A DNA stretch of 64,000 nt, from contig NZ_JAXIVU010000011.1 of the NCBI RefSeq assembly GCF_034259425.1, positions 20,426-84,425 on the forward strand, read 5' to 3'. The notes beneath the pieces are model-generated. The model had not been told where the DNA came from, made no database searches, and saw only the letters and a list, made by a program, of their open reading frames with translations. Each line of letters opens with the position of its first letter. Position 1 is the stretch's first letter. Positions 1-8,141 of the stretch are shown here, in pieces. Source of the stretch: Denitrificimonas halotolerans. Lineage in GTDB: Bacteria > Pseudomonadota > Gammaproteobacteria > Pseudomonadales > Pseudomonadaceae. The translations under genes were made by a program, and so were the position numbers.

Positions 1-1979
1 ATCAGCTCTTCCGGAGTGATATGCCCCACCACGCCAGCATTTGCTTGGCTACTACCCGGCTGAGGCATATTGAATATATGGCTTTTCATTTTACCAATGA
101 TGTGCATTTCACAAGGCTTACAATCAAATTTTAGGGTCAGCACTTCATCCCCATGAATCAACTGCATATCCCGTACTTTAGTGCGCACGCCGGTCACACC
201 TTTGGCTTGTTTTGGACACAAATTGAAGGAGAAGCGTAAGCAGTGTTTAGTGATCATCACAGGCACATCACCCGCTTCTTCATGTGCTTCATAGGCAGCG
301 TCAATCAACTGCACACCATAACGGTGATAAAAAGCTCGGGCTTTTTCATTATAGACGTTGGCTAAAAACGTCAGATGCGTCTCGGGGTACACGGGTGCTG
401 GATCACTCACCGCTTTGCGATAACCTTTCGGATGTGCAGCCACACGGGCAGCAGTTAAGGCAGCAATGGCCTCACGGCGCAAGGCTTTCAGCTGTGATCC
501 TGGAATAAACCACGCCTGTTCTGCTTGAATCTCCACACGTTGCGCATGATAAATCGTGGTGCCCAGTTTGGTTAAAGTGTCTTCCAGTTGGGCGGTGGCC
601 TTATCTGGATTACTGGCGACGCTGAAAGGCCCAGCCAAATCAAGACTCACGCTCACCCCTTCCTCACTGGTGGCAGTCAAACGCAGCTGTTGCTCATCCA
701 ACTGCACCAACCAATCCACTAATACGCGGCGCTCTGCAGACTTCTTTTGCAGCGCCTGCTGCCAGTTATGATCCAAGTTGCGGTTCAGCGGATACGGCGG
801 GCGTAAGGTTTTGAGCTCAGGGGGCATTTCGTTCGGCACCACTAAGTACTGACGTAACAATTGCCCTTCTTGTTCATACTCACAGAGCTGCTGCACAGTG
901 TTGGCACGAAAACCCACCACCTCACGCTTATGCAGCACGTTAAGGCCGTCACCGTTACTGAGGGGTTCATGGGTCTGTACGGTTATGTCCTGTTTACCCA
1001 CTCCCAGAATCTCACCCACTGGCAAGCCAACAAATTTAGGTGAATCAAAGGCCCCAATATCGATTTTGCGCTCTGTCACAAAATAATCAGTGCTGCCACG
1101 GTGGAAGGTTTTATCGGGATTAGGTACAAAGAAATGCTCTGTAAAACCACTGGAGGACCGAGCCAAATCTGGACGATCCAATAGAATCTCATCCAACTGC
1201 TGACGGTAATACGCAGTGATATTTTTCACGTAGGTCATATCTTTGTAACGCCCTTCAATCTTAAAAGAGCGCACTCCGACGTCCACCAAATCGCGCAAAT
1301 TAGCGCTTTGATTGTTGTCTTTCATCGACAGCAAATGCTTATCGTAGGCTACGACTCGGCCCTCATCATCTTTTAAGGTGTACGGCAGGCGACACGCCTG
1401 GGAACAATCCCCTCGGTTGGCACTGCGTCCAGTCTGCGCATGGGAAATGTTGCATTGGCCCGAGAAGGCCACACACAGCGCCCCATGAATAAAAAACTCA
1501 ATGGCAGAATCTACACTTTGACTGATTTGGCGAATCTCTTGCAGGTTCAGCTCTCGCGCCAATACCAGCTGGGAAAAACCCACTTTAGATAAAAACTGAG
1601 CTTTATCTAAAGTGCGGATATCCGTTTGAGTACTGGCATGCAGCTCGATAGGCGGCAGATCCATTTCCATAATGCCCAAGTCCTGCACAATCAAGGCATC
1701 CACACCGGCATCATACAGCTGCCAAATTAAGGCGCGGGCAGACTCCAATTCATCATCATGCAAAATGGTATTGATGGTGACGAAGACTTTCGCGTGAAAT
1801 AGATGGGCAAACGCCACTAAGTCTGCGATATCACTGAGGCTGTTACTGGCATTATGCCTTGCCCCAAAACTCGGCCCACCAATATAAACCGCATCAGCGC
1901 CATGCAAAATGGCTTCTTTAGCAATGGTGGCATCGCGGGCAGGACTGAGTAACTCAAGATGGTGCAAGGGTAAGGACAT
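1..1979 (-). CDS. rlhA: 23S rRNA 5-hydroxycytidine C2501 synthase RlhA (U32 peptidase family), 3' end cut by window
   Basis: The minus-strand reading frame is open from an ATG at 1979 to the window edge, about 659 codons. The translation matches the family closely from the start: LELLSPARD, HGADAVYIGG, then GQCNISHAQTGRSANRGDCS and SFKIEGRYK, the signature of the RlhA/YdcP/TrhP group. These enzymes hydroxylate RNA (C2501 of 23S rRNA for RlhA), probably with an iron-sulphur cofactor and prephenate. The length fits the long RlhA form (about 650 residues) rather than the 450-residue TrhP/YegQ form. The last visible residues (PGSSQAN..., PEELI) correspond to the family C-terminus, so only about ten residues are missing. 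No clear Shine-Dalgarno sequence precedes the ATG. Confidence 0.93.
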   Translation of the reverse strand, partial: MSLPLHHLELLSPARDATIAKEAILHGADAVYIGGPSFGARHNASNSLSDIADLVAFAHLFHAKVFVTINTILHDDELESARALIWQLYDAGVDALIVQDLGIMEMDLPPIELHASTQTDIRTLDKAQFLSKVGFSQLVLARELNLQEIRQISQSVDSAIEFFIHGALCVAFSGQCNISHAQTGRSANRGDCSQACRLPYTLKDDEGRVVAYDKHLLSMKDNNQSANLRDLVDVGVRSFKIEGRYKDMTYVKNITAYYRQQLDEILLDRPDLARSSSGFTEHFFVPNPDKTFHRGSTDYFVTERKIDIGAFDSPKFVGLPVGEILGVGKQDITVQTHEPLSNGDGLNVLHKREVVGFRANTVQQLCEYEQEGQLLRQYLVVPNEMPPELKTLRPPYPLNRNLDHNWQQALQKKSAERRVLVDWLVQLDEQQLRLTATSEEGVSVSLDLAGPFSVASNPDKATAQLEDTLTKLGTTIYHAQRVEIQAEQAWFIPGSQLKALRREAIAALTAARVAAHPKGYRKAVSDPAPVYPETHLTFLANVYNEKARAFYHRYGVQLIDAAYEAHEEAGDVPVMITKHCLRFSFNLCPKQAKGVTGVRTKVRDMQLIHGDEVLTLKFDCKPCEMHIIGKMKSHIFNMPQPGSSQANAGVVGHITPEEL

Positions 1980-2099
1980 AGTTTTTCAATTCAAATAAAT
2001 ATAGGAGATTAAACATGCAAGGCCGCTGTTTAAGGCGCGACCGGCAATTATTTTTGATCCGCGCAGTTTACCACAGGCCTAAGGGGCAGCGGCAAAGCA

Positions 2100-4445
2100 T
2101 CATTGCACGATAGAGAACTGTACAGTGCCGGTTTGTCCCTGCTCGTCCAATACACTGAGTTGATACACGCCAGCCTTGTCAAAACTGTAGTCAAAATTTT
2201 GCCCGTTTTCGCTGCGTCCCACCGGAACGCCATTGAGGTACCACCAATGCTGTGCCCCGCCACCTTGCACTGAAAACTGCAGGCGTAATTCGGTCTGACG
2301 GCCAGCCGGTGTTTGCAAGCGATCACCGGAATTCACCCCAACAATTTGTAACGCTTCAGTGATCACCCCTACGGCAGGCGGGCACTTAGGATCAATGGGC
2401 GCTAAACGAGCAGAGCGGCGTTCTTTTTCAGGCAACCATGGTTCCAGTGCGCTAGGCCACAAAGCAATGCGTTGCGGCTCTGCACCAGGGCAGTGTTGTG
2501 CCACACGCAAGCCCTGCTGGTTGAGCCAAACCAAAGGCTGCAAATCACTGCTGAAACTGTCTCCCATGGTCAGCGTGGGCGGCACGGTGCCATTAAGCGT
2601 CCAAGCAACGCGCAAACGGCGGCAGTTATCATCGCTGCGCGGTAAGGTTTGTCCTAAAGGCCAGCAAATGGCAGCGACTCCAACTTCAGGCGGTCGAGGA
2701 TCCGGCGGCGCGACCCTGTTATGCTGACGATCACGGTGTTTTAGGACATCCTGTACTTGCAACAATAAAGGTGTCGCTGAAGCCAAGCCAAACTGGCCCG
2801 GCACAGGTGTACCGTCGGGACGGCCGATCCACACTCCAATTAAATAGCGCGCACTGACCCCGACAGCCCATGCATCACGAAAACCATAGCTGGTACCGGT
2901 TTTCCATGCTAACGGTGCGGGCTCAAGGCTATCCCGCGTGACATGCCACTGCGGACGCTGTCGATCCGCCAAGATGCGCCGTACAATCCATGCAGCCCCA
3001 GGGGACAGTAAAGGCTTTTCCACTAAGGCTTGCTGTGGCTGAAAACGCAATTGCGCCACCTGACCTTGCCGCGCAAAAGCACTGAAGCCACTGACCAAAC
3101 CTTCTAAATGTGACCCCACGCCGCCTAAAATCAGAGCCAAACTGGGTTCAGCCCCTTGCGGCAAGATCAGCGGTATTCCAGCATTACGTAACTCCCCGGT
3201 AAAACGCTTCGGCCCATAGACGTCCAACAGTTGCACCACAGGCAAATTCAGAGAACGGAACAACGCTTGACTGACGGATACAGGTCCACTGAAACCTTCA
3301 GAGAAATTCCCCGGACGGTAATCACTGCTGTGGCGCGGTACATCCTGCAATAAAGACTCAGAATGAATCAGCCCTTCATCCAACGCCATAGCATATAAAA
3401 ACGGTTTTAAAGTGGAGCCCGGTGAGCGTACGGCTTGCACCATATCCACATGGCCAAATCGCTGATCATCGGCAATATCAACCGAGCCCAAATACGCTTG
3501 TACCGCCATACTTTCATGTTCAACCACAACAATGGCGGCCGATGTGCGCTCAGGCAATCGTACTCGCCAACCCAAAAGCATGTCTTCTAAGCGGCGCTGT
3601 AATTGAACATCAATGGTGGTTTCAATCACGGCCGGACTACCGGCTTGATTTAAGCGTCGTGCTAATAACGGCGCTAAAGCAGGCTGCTCCCGTGGCGCCA
3701 ACCAGACGGCTTCTTGCAAGGCGTCGTTAACCGCGCTTTGCGGCCACACTTGAAAGGCAGCTAAACGTTGCAAAACTTTATCGCGCGCTGCTTGCGCCCG
3801 TTCAGGGTGACGATCAGGACGTAAACGGCTAGGCGCTTGTGGCAACACAGCTAAAAGTGCTGCTTCGGCACGGCCTAAGCTTTGCGGTGATCGCCCTAAA
3901 TAGGACCAACTGGCGGCAGCCACGCCTTCTAGAGTCCCACCGAAGGGTGCTCGATTGAGATACAGCGTGAGAATATCATCTTTAGATAAATGCCATTCCA
4001 ACTGTAAAGTACGCCACAGCTGACGCAATTTACCGCGCAATGTGCGTGGATGCGGATCCAATAAACGTGCCACCTGCATTGATAAAGTACTGCCGCCCGA
4101 CACAATACGGCCTGCCTTTAGGTTTTGCCACGCTGCACGTGCAATGGCGAAAGGGTTTATACCTGGATGCTGATAAAACCACCGGTCTTCGTAAGCTAAC
4201 AAGGCTTCAATATAGTATGGTGAAACCTGCTCAATCTGCACCGGATAACGCCACACACCCTTAGCATCCGCAAAACGCCACAGCGGAGTACCATCCTGTG
4301 CCAGCACCACGCGCGCCATATCATCTTGCGGTAAGGGCAAAGGATCCAAGCGATCCGCCAGCCACACACCTATACAGATCAGCAGCACGCCTAAACTCGC
4401 CCAGCCTAAGCCACGCCAGCCTCGGTGTTGCTTTGCTTGCTTCAA
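2100..4445 (-). CDS. pbpC: Penicillin-binding protein 1C (bifunctional peptidoglycan synthase)
   Basis: 781 residues with one N-terminal membrane anchor (about 15-31). A GT51 glycosyltransferase domain carries EDRWFYQHPG (catalytic Glu86) and GGSTLSMQ (117-124). The transpeptidase domain has SPGSTLKP (nucleophile Ser344, Lys347), SLN (398-400) and KTGTSYGF (515). The tail from about residue 690 looks like the BiPBP_C domain typical of PBP1C. The protein would polymerise lipid II at the periplasmic face of the inner membrane. The transpeptidase motifs look intact, although E. coli PBP1C has weak or no such activity. The usual upstream partner, the alpha-2-macroglobulin yfhM, is not adjacent: pbpC stands alone, divergent from mscS. 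Confidence 0.95.
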   Translation of the reverse strand: MKQAKQHRGWRGLGWASLGVLLICIGVWLADRLDPLPLPQDDMARVVLAQDGTPLWRFADAKGVWRYPVQIEQVSPYYIEALLAYEDRWFYQHPGINPFAIARAAWQNLKAGRIVSGGSTLSMQVARLLDPHPRTLRGKLRQLWRTLQLEWHLSKDDILTLYLNRAPFGGTLEGVAAASWSYLGRSPQSLGRAEAALLAVLPQAPSRLRPDRHPERAQAARDKVLQRLAAFQVWPQSAVNDALQEAVWLAPREQPALAPLLARRLNQAGSPAVIETTIDVQLQRRLEDMLLGWRVRLPERTSAAIVVVEHESMAVQAYLGSVDIADDQRFGHVDMVQAVRSPGSTLKPFLYAMALDEGLIHSESLLQDVPRHSSDYRPGNFSEGFSGPVSVSQALFRSLNLPVVQLLDVYGPKRFTGELRNAGIPLILPQGAEPSLALILGGVGSHLEGLVSGFSAFARQGQVAQLRFQPQQALVEKPLLSPGAAWIVRRILADRQRPQWHVTRDSLEPAPLAWKTGTSYGFRDAWAVGVSARYLIGVWIGRPDGTPVPGQFGLASATPLLLQVQDVLKHRDRQHNRVAPPDPRPPEVGVAAICWPLGQTLPRSDDNCRRLRVAWTLNGTVPPTLTMGDSFSSDLQPLVWLNQQGLRVAQHCPGAEPQRIALWPSALEPWLPEKERRSARLAPIDPKCPPAVGVITEALQIVGVNSGDRLQTPAGRQTELRLQFSVQGGGAQHWWYLNGVPVGRSENGQNFDYSFDKAGVYQLSVLDEQGQTGTVQFSIVQ

Positions 4446-4776
4446 GTGTTTCTCCTTGTAATTAAGAACGGTTGGTACCCCAGGCTCACGTCAAAACCAA
4501 GCCGTTTAGTGCACATCAGCTCTTGTCTTTAGGCCTCAGAATCCAAGCCATGTTCACAGCTCACAATCACCCGTTCCGAACGATACACACGGCCATATCC
4601 GCAGTAATTGTACTGCAAGCACGTAACTTCTCACCGCCCTTGTTTAAGCTGGAAAACATACCAAAGCAATTGATTTCTGCCGCATAAATAAGCTGTTTCA
4701 ACACACTTCAAGTCTTTAATACCAATCTCAGCCGTGACAAAATAGCGCATCCACTCACAAACAACTGAGATTATCC
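4446..4776. other. Intergenic region between divergent pbpC and mscS
   Basis: 331 bases with no convincing gene. A 71-codon frame at 4472-4687 has no ribosome site and no recognisable product. The stretch should hold both promoters, but I could not identify a clear -35/-10 pair on either strand. Confidence 0.6.
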
Positions 4777-5622
4777 ATGCAAGACATTCCCATTGACTCC
4801 TGGTTACAAGAGATCCAAACCAACTGGTTACCTCTCGCTGTCAAGTACGGTGGCCAAGCGATCTTCGCACTGGTGACCCTCGCTGTCGGTTGGTGGCTGA
4901 TCAACCGCATCACTGCACTACTGGTCAATACACTGCAAAAGCGTCATGCCGACGCCATGCTGACGGGCTTTTTAGGCTCTTTGTGTAATGCATTACTGCG
5001 CATCCTACTGCTGTTAAGCGTTGCAGGCATGATTGGCATTGAAACCACGTCTTTTATTGCCCTTATTGGTGCCGCAGGTTTGGCCGTAGGTTTAGCCTTG
5101 CAAGGCAGTTTAGCTAACTTTGCTGGTGGTGTTTTAATTCTATTTTTGCGCCCCTTCCGTGCTGGAGACTTCATTGAAGCCCAAGGGATCTCCGGAACAG
5201 TGGAAAGCATTTTAATTTTCCACACCCAGCTGCGTACAGCAGATAACAAGGTAATTATTTTACCCAATGGTGCATTATCCAATGGCAGCATTGTCAACTA
5301 CTCCACCAAACCCACCCGTCGCGTAGATGTCAATGTGAGCATTGACTACAATGACGATATTAAACTTGCACGTAAGGTATTACTGGAGTTAGCCGCAGCC
5401 GATGAACGTGTGTTTAAAGACCCTGCAGCCGTGGTGTATATGACCTCTTTAGGCGACAACGCAGTCAATATGTCACTGCGTATGTGGACCAAAAGTGCCG
5501 ATTACTGGGGTGTGTTCTTTGATATTCAAGAACAAGCAAAAGAAGCCTTTGACCGTGAAGGTCTCAGTTTCCCATTCCCACAGCGCACTGTTCACGTCCA
5601 TCAAATATCCGAAGCAGATTGA
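4777..5622 (+). CDS. mscS: Small-conductance mechanosensitive channel MscS
   Basis: 281 residues, close to the 286 of E. coli MscS. Three membrane helices lie at about 24-46, 68-90 and 93-125. The third is the glycine/alanine-rich pore helix (GAAGLAVGLALQGSLANFAG) followed by the LRPFRAGD turn, the hallmark of MscS pores. The cytoplasmic vestibule domain follows (LPNGALSNGSIVNYS, then SFPFPQRTVHV near the end). It opens under membrane tension to release solutes during osmotic downshock. The stop codon TGA (5620-5622) is supplied by the TTGA terminus of an inserted IS-derived mini-element, so the last residue or two may differ from the ancestral protein. Confidence 0.94.
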   Translation: MQDIPIDSWLQEIQTNWLPLAVKYGGQAIFALVTLAVGWWLINRITALLVNTLQKRHADAMLTGFLGSLCNALLRILLLLSVAGMIGIETTSFIALIGAAGLAVGLALQGSLANFAGGVLILFLRPFRAGDFIEAQGISGTVESILIFHTQLRTADNKVIILPNGALSNGSIVNYSTKPTRRVDVNVSIDYNDDIKLARKVLLELAAADERVFKDPAAVVYMTSLGDNAVNMSLRMWTKSADYWGVFFDIQEQAKEAFDREGLSFPFPQRTVHVHQISEAD

Positions 5623-5947
5623 CATCCTCCCCGATCTAAAGGAGGGGGATGCCTACTGCTAGACGGCCATGCTCGGCCGCGAGAATGTGACGTGCCGCGT
5701 TGATATCGCGATCGTGGGTGACACCACACCCACTGCACGTCCATTCTCTTATTCCAAATCCTGCGATACCTTTCGGCCTCGACTCGGGCAAACTGCCACA
5801 ACTCGAACAGGTTTGGGTGGTGTATGCCTCGTCAACTTCCTTAAAAACAATGCCTGCGTGAGCGCATTTATAGTCCAGCATTGTTTTTAATTGCCCCCAA
5901 CCAGCGTCTAGCACTAAAAGTGCGAGGTCTTACGCGATTTTGATAAA
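5619..5947 (-). mobile_element. IS200/IS605-type mini-element A (right end, tnpB 3' stub, left-end palindrome)
   Basis: About 329 bases. The low-coordinate side starts TTGACATCCTCCCC and has a C4/G4 hairpin; the same end recurs at 6981, 52271 and 63802. Read on minus this is a right end closing in TCAA, as in ISHp608-type elements. The interior is a tnpB 3' fragment. The other side holds an imperfect palindrome (5907-5927) around CACTAAAAGTG, followed by CTTACGCGATTTTGATAAA. Copy B repeats this outer sequence almost exactly, so I read it as the left end. No tnpA is inside, so the element is non-autonomous. Confidence 0.75.
5636..5914 (-). pseudogene. TnpB C-terminal fragment inside mini-element A
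   Basis: An open frame of 92 codons matching only the end of an IS605 OrfB/TnpB nuclease: LDAGWGQLKTML, then the zinc ribbon CSSC...CSGC, then HDRDINAA, which contains the third RuvC aspartate, ending GRLAVGIPLL. The first two RuvC acidic residues and the whole N-terminus are absent, so no nuclease activity is expected. In this family the 3' end of tnpB plus the right end encodes the guide (omega) RNA, so the retained piece is the RNA-scaffold portion. Confidence 0.75.
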
Positions 5948-6008
5948 GCTGTATCATGCTCAACTATGAGTAACTTTAATCATCAACTTTTGTGATCGAG
6001 TGAACCCC

Positions 6009-6647
6009 ATGAATGCCGCTAAGCGTTATGAGATTTTCCGCCGTTTCCAGGAAGACAATCCTAAGCCCGAAACCGAGCTCAACTACAGCTCCCCGTTTGA
6101 GTTACTGATCGCTGTCATTTTATCTGCACAAGCCACTGATGTCGGAGTGAACAAAGCCACTGACAAACTGTTTCCCGTAGCCAACACCCCTGAAGCCATT
6201 TACGCTCTAGGTTACGAAGGGCTTTGCCAGTACACCAAAACCATTGGTCTGTACCCCACCAAAAGCAAAAATATCATCGAAACGTGCAGAATTTTAATTG
6301 AGCAACACAACAGCCAAGTACCAGAAACGCGTAAAGCATTGGAAGCCCTGCCCGGTGTCGGCCGTAAAACTGCAAATGTGGTGCTCAACACTGCTTTTGG
6401 CCAAGTGGCTATGGCGGTGGACACCCATATTTTCCGCGTCAGTAACCGCACCAATATTGCCCCTGGGAAAAATGTCTTAGAAGTAGAAAAAAAGTTGCTC
6501 AAAGTGGTGCCTAAAGAGTTTTTACTGGATGCTCACCACTGGCTCATTTTGCATGGACGCTATGTGTGCCAAGCGCGGAAACCCCGTTGTGGCAGTTGTC
6601 GCATCGAAGATTTATGTGAGTTTAAAGAGAAAACCTCTGACGATTAG
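6009..6647 (+). CDS. nth: Endonuclease III (DNA glycosylase/AP lyase)
   Basis: 212 residues, aligning without numbering shifts to E. coli Nth. The helix-hairpin-helix LPGVGRKTANVV carries catalytic Lys120, VDTHIFRV carries Asp138, and the [4Fe-4S] cysteines are 187, 194, 197 and 203 (C-X6-C-X2-C-X5-C). It excises oxidised pyrimidines and nicks abasic sites in base-excision repair. The ATG at 6009 (MNAAKRYEIF) is preferred over an upstream GTG at 6000 because it matches the family N-terminus. Mini-element A lies directly upstream and may have replaced the original promoter region or separated nth from former operon partners. Confidence 0.97.
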   Translation: MNAAKRYEIFRRFQEDNPKPETELNYSSPFELLIAVILSAQATDVGVNKATDKLFPVANTPEAIYALGYEGLCQYTKTIGLYPTKSKNIIETCRILIEQHNSQVPETRKALEALPGVGRKTANVVLNTAFGQVAMAVDTHIFRVSNRTNIAPGKNVLEVEKKLLKVVPKEFLLDAHHWLILHGRYVCQARKPRCGSCRIEDLCEFKEKTSDD

Positions 6648-6757
6648 TTTTTATTATCAAAATCTATCAAACTCATAAAAAAAATCTTTTTTACCAAGCC
6701 TAGGTTTATAGGTTATAAGGTGCGCGAACGGAAACCCCCGTATGCGAGGCATTTATC

Positions 6758-6940
6758 ATGAGCAAAGAAGATTTAGATTTAGATGATGATTTCATCGCAG
6801 AAGATGCGGAAGAAATTGAGGAAGAATCGCCAGCAGTGGTTGCAAAAACCGCTTTAGCTAAACGCCGGATGATTGACAATCTACTTGCTGAGCGCCGTTT
6901 GCAAAAACAAATGGCCGACTATGATTTCGACCTTGACTGA
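6758..6940 (+). CDS. Small acidic PA3496-like protein
   Basis: 60 residues. The N-terminal half is very acidic (DLDLDDDFIAEDAEEIEEE) and the C-terminal half is a basic helix, RRMIDNLLAERRLQKQ, ending DYDFDLD. This acidic-then-RRxIDxLLxERRLxK pattern and the position right after nth match the PA3496 family of Pseudomonas, annotated as a putative envelope-integrity protein. The biochemical function is unknown. AGG precedes the ATG at a workable distance, and a strong hairpin follows the stop. Confidence 0.75.
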   Translation: MSKEDLDLDDDFIAEDAEEIEEESPAVVAKTALAKRRMIDNLLAERRLQKQMADYDFDLD

Positions 6941-6947
6941 GCCCCTA

Positions 6948-6974
6948 ACAACGAGTCCCCACAGGACTCGTTGT
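6948..6974 (+). terminator. Strong hairpin after the PA3496-like gene
   Basis: A perfect 11-bp stem, ACAACGAGTCC with GGACTCGTTGT, around a 5-base loop, eight bases after the stop codon. Only a weak T-rich tail follows (GTCTTGCATT), because mini-element B begins at 6981 and may have displaced the original tail. Confidence 0.65.
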
Positions 6975-6980
6975 CTTGCA

Positions 6981-7287
6981 TTGACATCCTCCCCGACCTA
7001 AAAGACAGGGATTCCTACTGCTAGACGGCCATGCCCGGCCGCAAGAATATTCCGTACCGCATTAACATCGCGATCGTGAGCGGCACCGCACCCACTATCC
7101 ATTCTCTTATTCCAAGCCCTGCGGTACCTTTCGGCCTCGACTCGGGCAAACAGCTACAATGCGGAGCGCCTATTGCAGTGATCCGGCAATACATTGAGCA
7201 GCAGACAAAACCCCAGCAGGGTTGCATAAGCAACTCTGCTATCCATCCTCGCACTAAAAGTACCAGGTCTTACGCGATTTTGATAAA
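6981..7287 (-). mobile_element. IS200/IS605-type mini-element B
   Basis: About 307 bases with the same organisation as the element at 5619. It has the TTGACATCCTCCCC right end, a decayed tnpB 3' segment in which the zinc ribbon and RuvC-III region are recognisable as DNA but frameshifted, and the left-end palindrome at 7247-7267 (CCTCGCACT/AAA/AGTACCAGG). It closes with the same CTTACGCGATTTTGATAAA. The interior between 7150 and 7245 diverges strongly from copy A, while both ends are conserved. The left end overlaps the 3' end of pilD. Confidence 0.72.
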
Positions 7288-8133
7288 CAACATCCCATTC
7301 CCCCACAGTAAGACAATAAAACCAGCAATAGCGATAAAAGGGGCAAAAGCAATGGGCTGACTATAATGATTACCCTGCCAACGCAGTATCAATACCCCAA
7401 CAATAGAACCCAATGCCGATGAGACTAAAATCGTACCGGGCAGCACCTGCCACCCTCCCCAAGCACCCAGCATGGCCAAGAGTTTAAAATCTCCATACCC
7501 CATACCTTCTCGCCCAGTGATCCATTTAAACAGCCAAAACACCGTCCATAAACTCATGTAACCGATCACTGCACCCCAAAATGCTTCGGGTAAACTGACA
7601 AACACACCAAAACTGTTAAGAATTAATCCCAACCACAGCATCGGTAGCACTATGACATCAGGCACAATTTGCTGCTGCGCATCAATTAAGCTCATCGTCA
7701 GCAGGCTCCAAGTGCACAACAACATGGCGCCCCCTGCAAGACTCACCCCATAGCGCCAAGCAATCAGCGCGGAGAGCAGTCCACAAGCCACCTCTACCAA
7801 TGGATAGCGCCAGCTAATGGGGGCACGACAAGCACTGCAACGCGCACGTAAGTACAACCAACTGAGCAATGGAATCTTCTCCCAAAACTTAAGTTGGTGA
7901 CCACAGTTCGGACAACTTGAGTTGGGCCTAGCCAGGTTATAAGGCGTGCTATCTGTCTCCGCGGGTAACTGTAAAATCTCACGAGCTTGTTGACGCCAAT
8001 CCTGCATCAGCATTTTTGGCAAACGATACACCACCACATTGATAAAACTGCCCACAATAAGCCCAAGCAATCCCACGCTTAAAACAAATATTCCAGCATC
8101 GCTGCGCCACAGCTCAATAACCCACATCAACAC
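7270..8133 (-). CDS. pilD: Type IV prepilin peptidase / N-methyltransferase
   Basis: 287 residues, polytopic membrane protein. The cytoplasmic zinc motif is CPNC (Cys74, Cys77) with CSAC (Cys99, Cys102). The aspartyl protease residues are Asp151 (SLIDAQQQIVPD) and Asp215 in GYGDFKLL, the GxGD motif. It cleaves the leader of prepilins such as PilA in this window and methylates the new N-terminus. It is the last gene of pilBCD, 8 bases after pilC. The final codons (Ile-Lys-Ile-Ala and the TAA) lie in the left end of mini-element B, so the native C-terminus has been replaced; the catalytic core is intact. Confidence 0.95.
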   Translation of the reverse strand: MLMWVIELWRSDAGIFVLSVGLLGLIVGSFINVVVYRLPKMLMQDWRQQAREILQLPAETDSTPYNLARPNSSCPNCGHQLKFWEKIPLLSWLYLRARCSACRAPISWRYPLVEVACGLLSALIAWRYGVSLAGGAMLLCTWSLLTMSLIDAQQQIVPDVIVLPMLWLGLILNSFGVFVSLPEAFWGAVIGYMSLWTVFWLFKWITGREGMGYGDFKLLAMLGAWGGWQVLPGTILVSSALGSIVGVLILRWQGNHYSQPIAFAPFIAIAGFIVLLWGNGMLFIKIA

Positions 8134-8141
8134 ATCCCAAT

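Noticed and set aside
4472..4687. 71-codon frame between pbpC and mscS
   Set aside because: No ribosome site, no known motif and no coding bias; probably chance.
5601..5801. 66-codon minus frame (and its twin at 63772-63984) rich in Arg/Trp
   Set aside because: It is the wrong frame of the tnpB 3' end; the same DNA encodes the zinc ribbon and RuvC-III motif in the adjacent frame.
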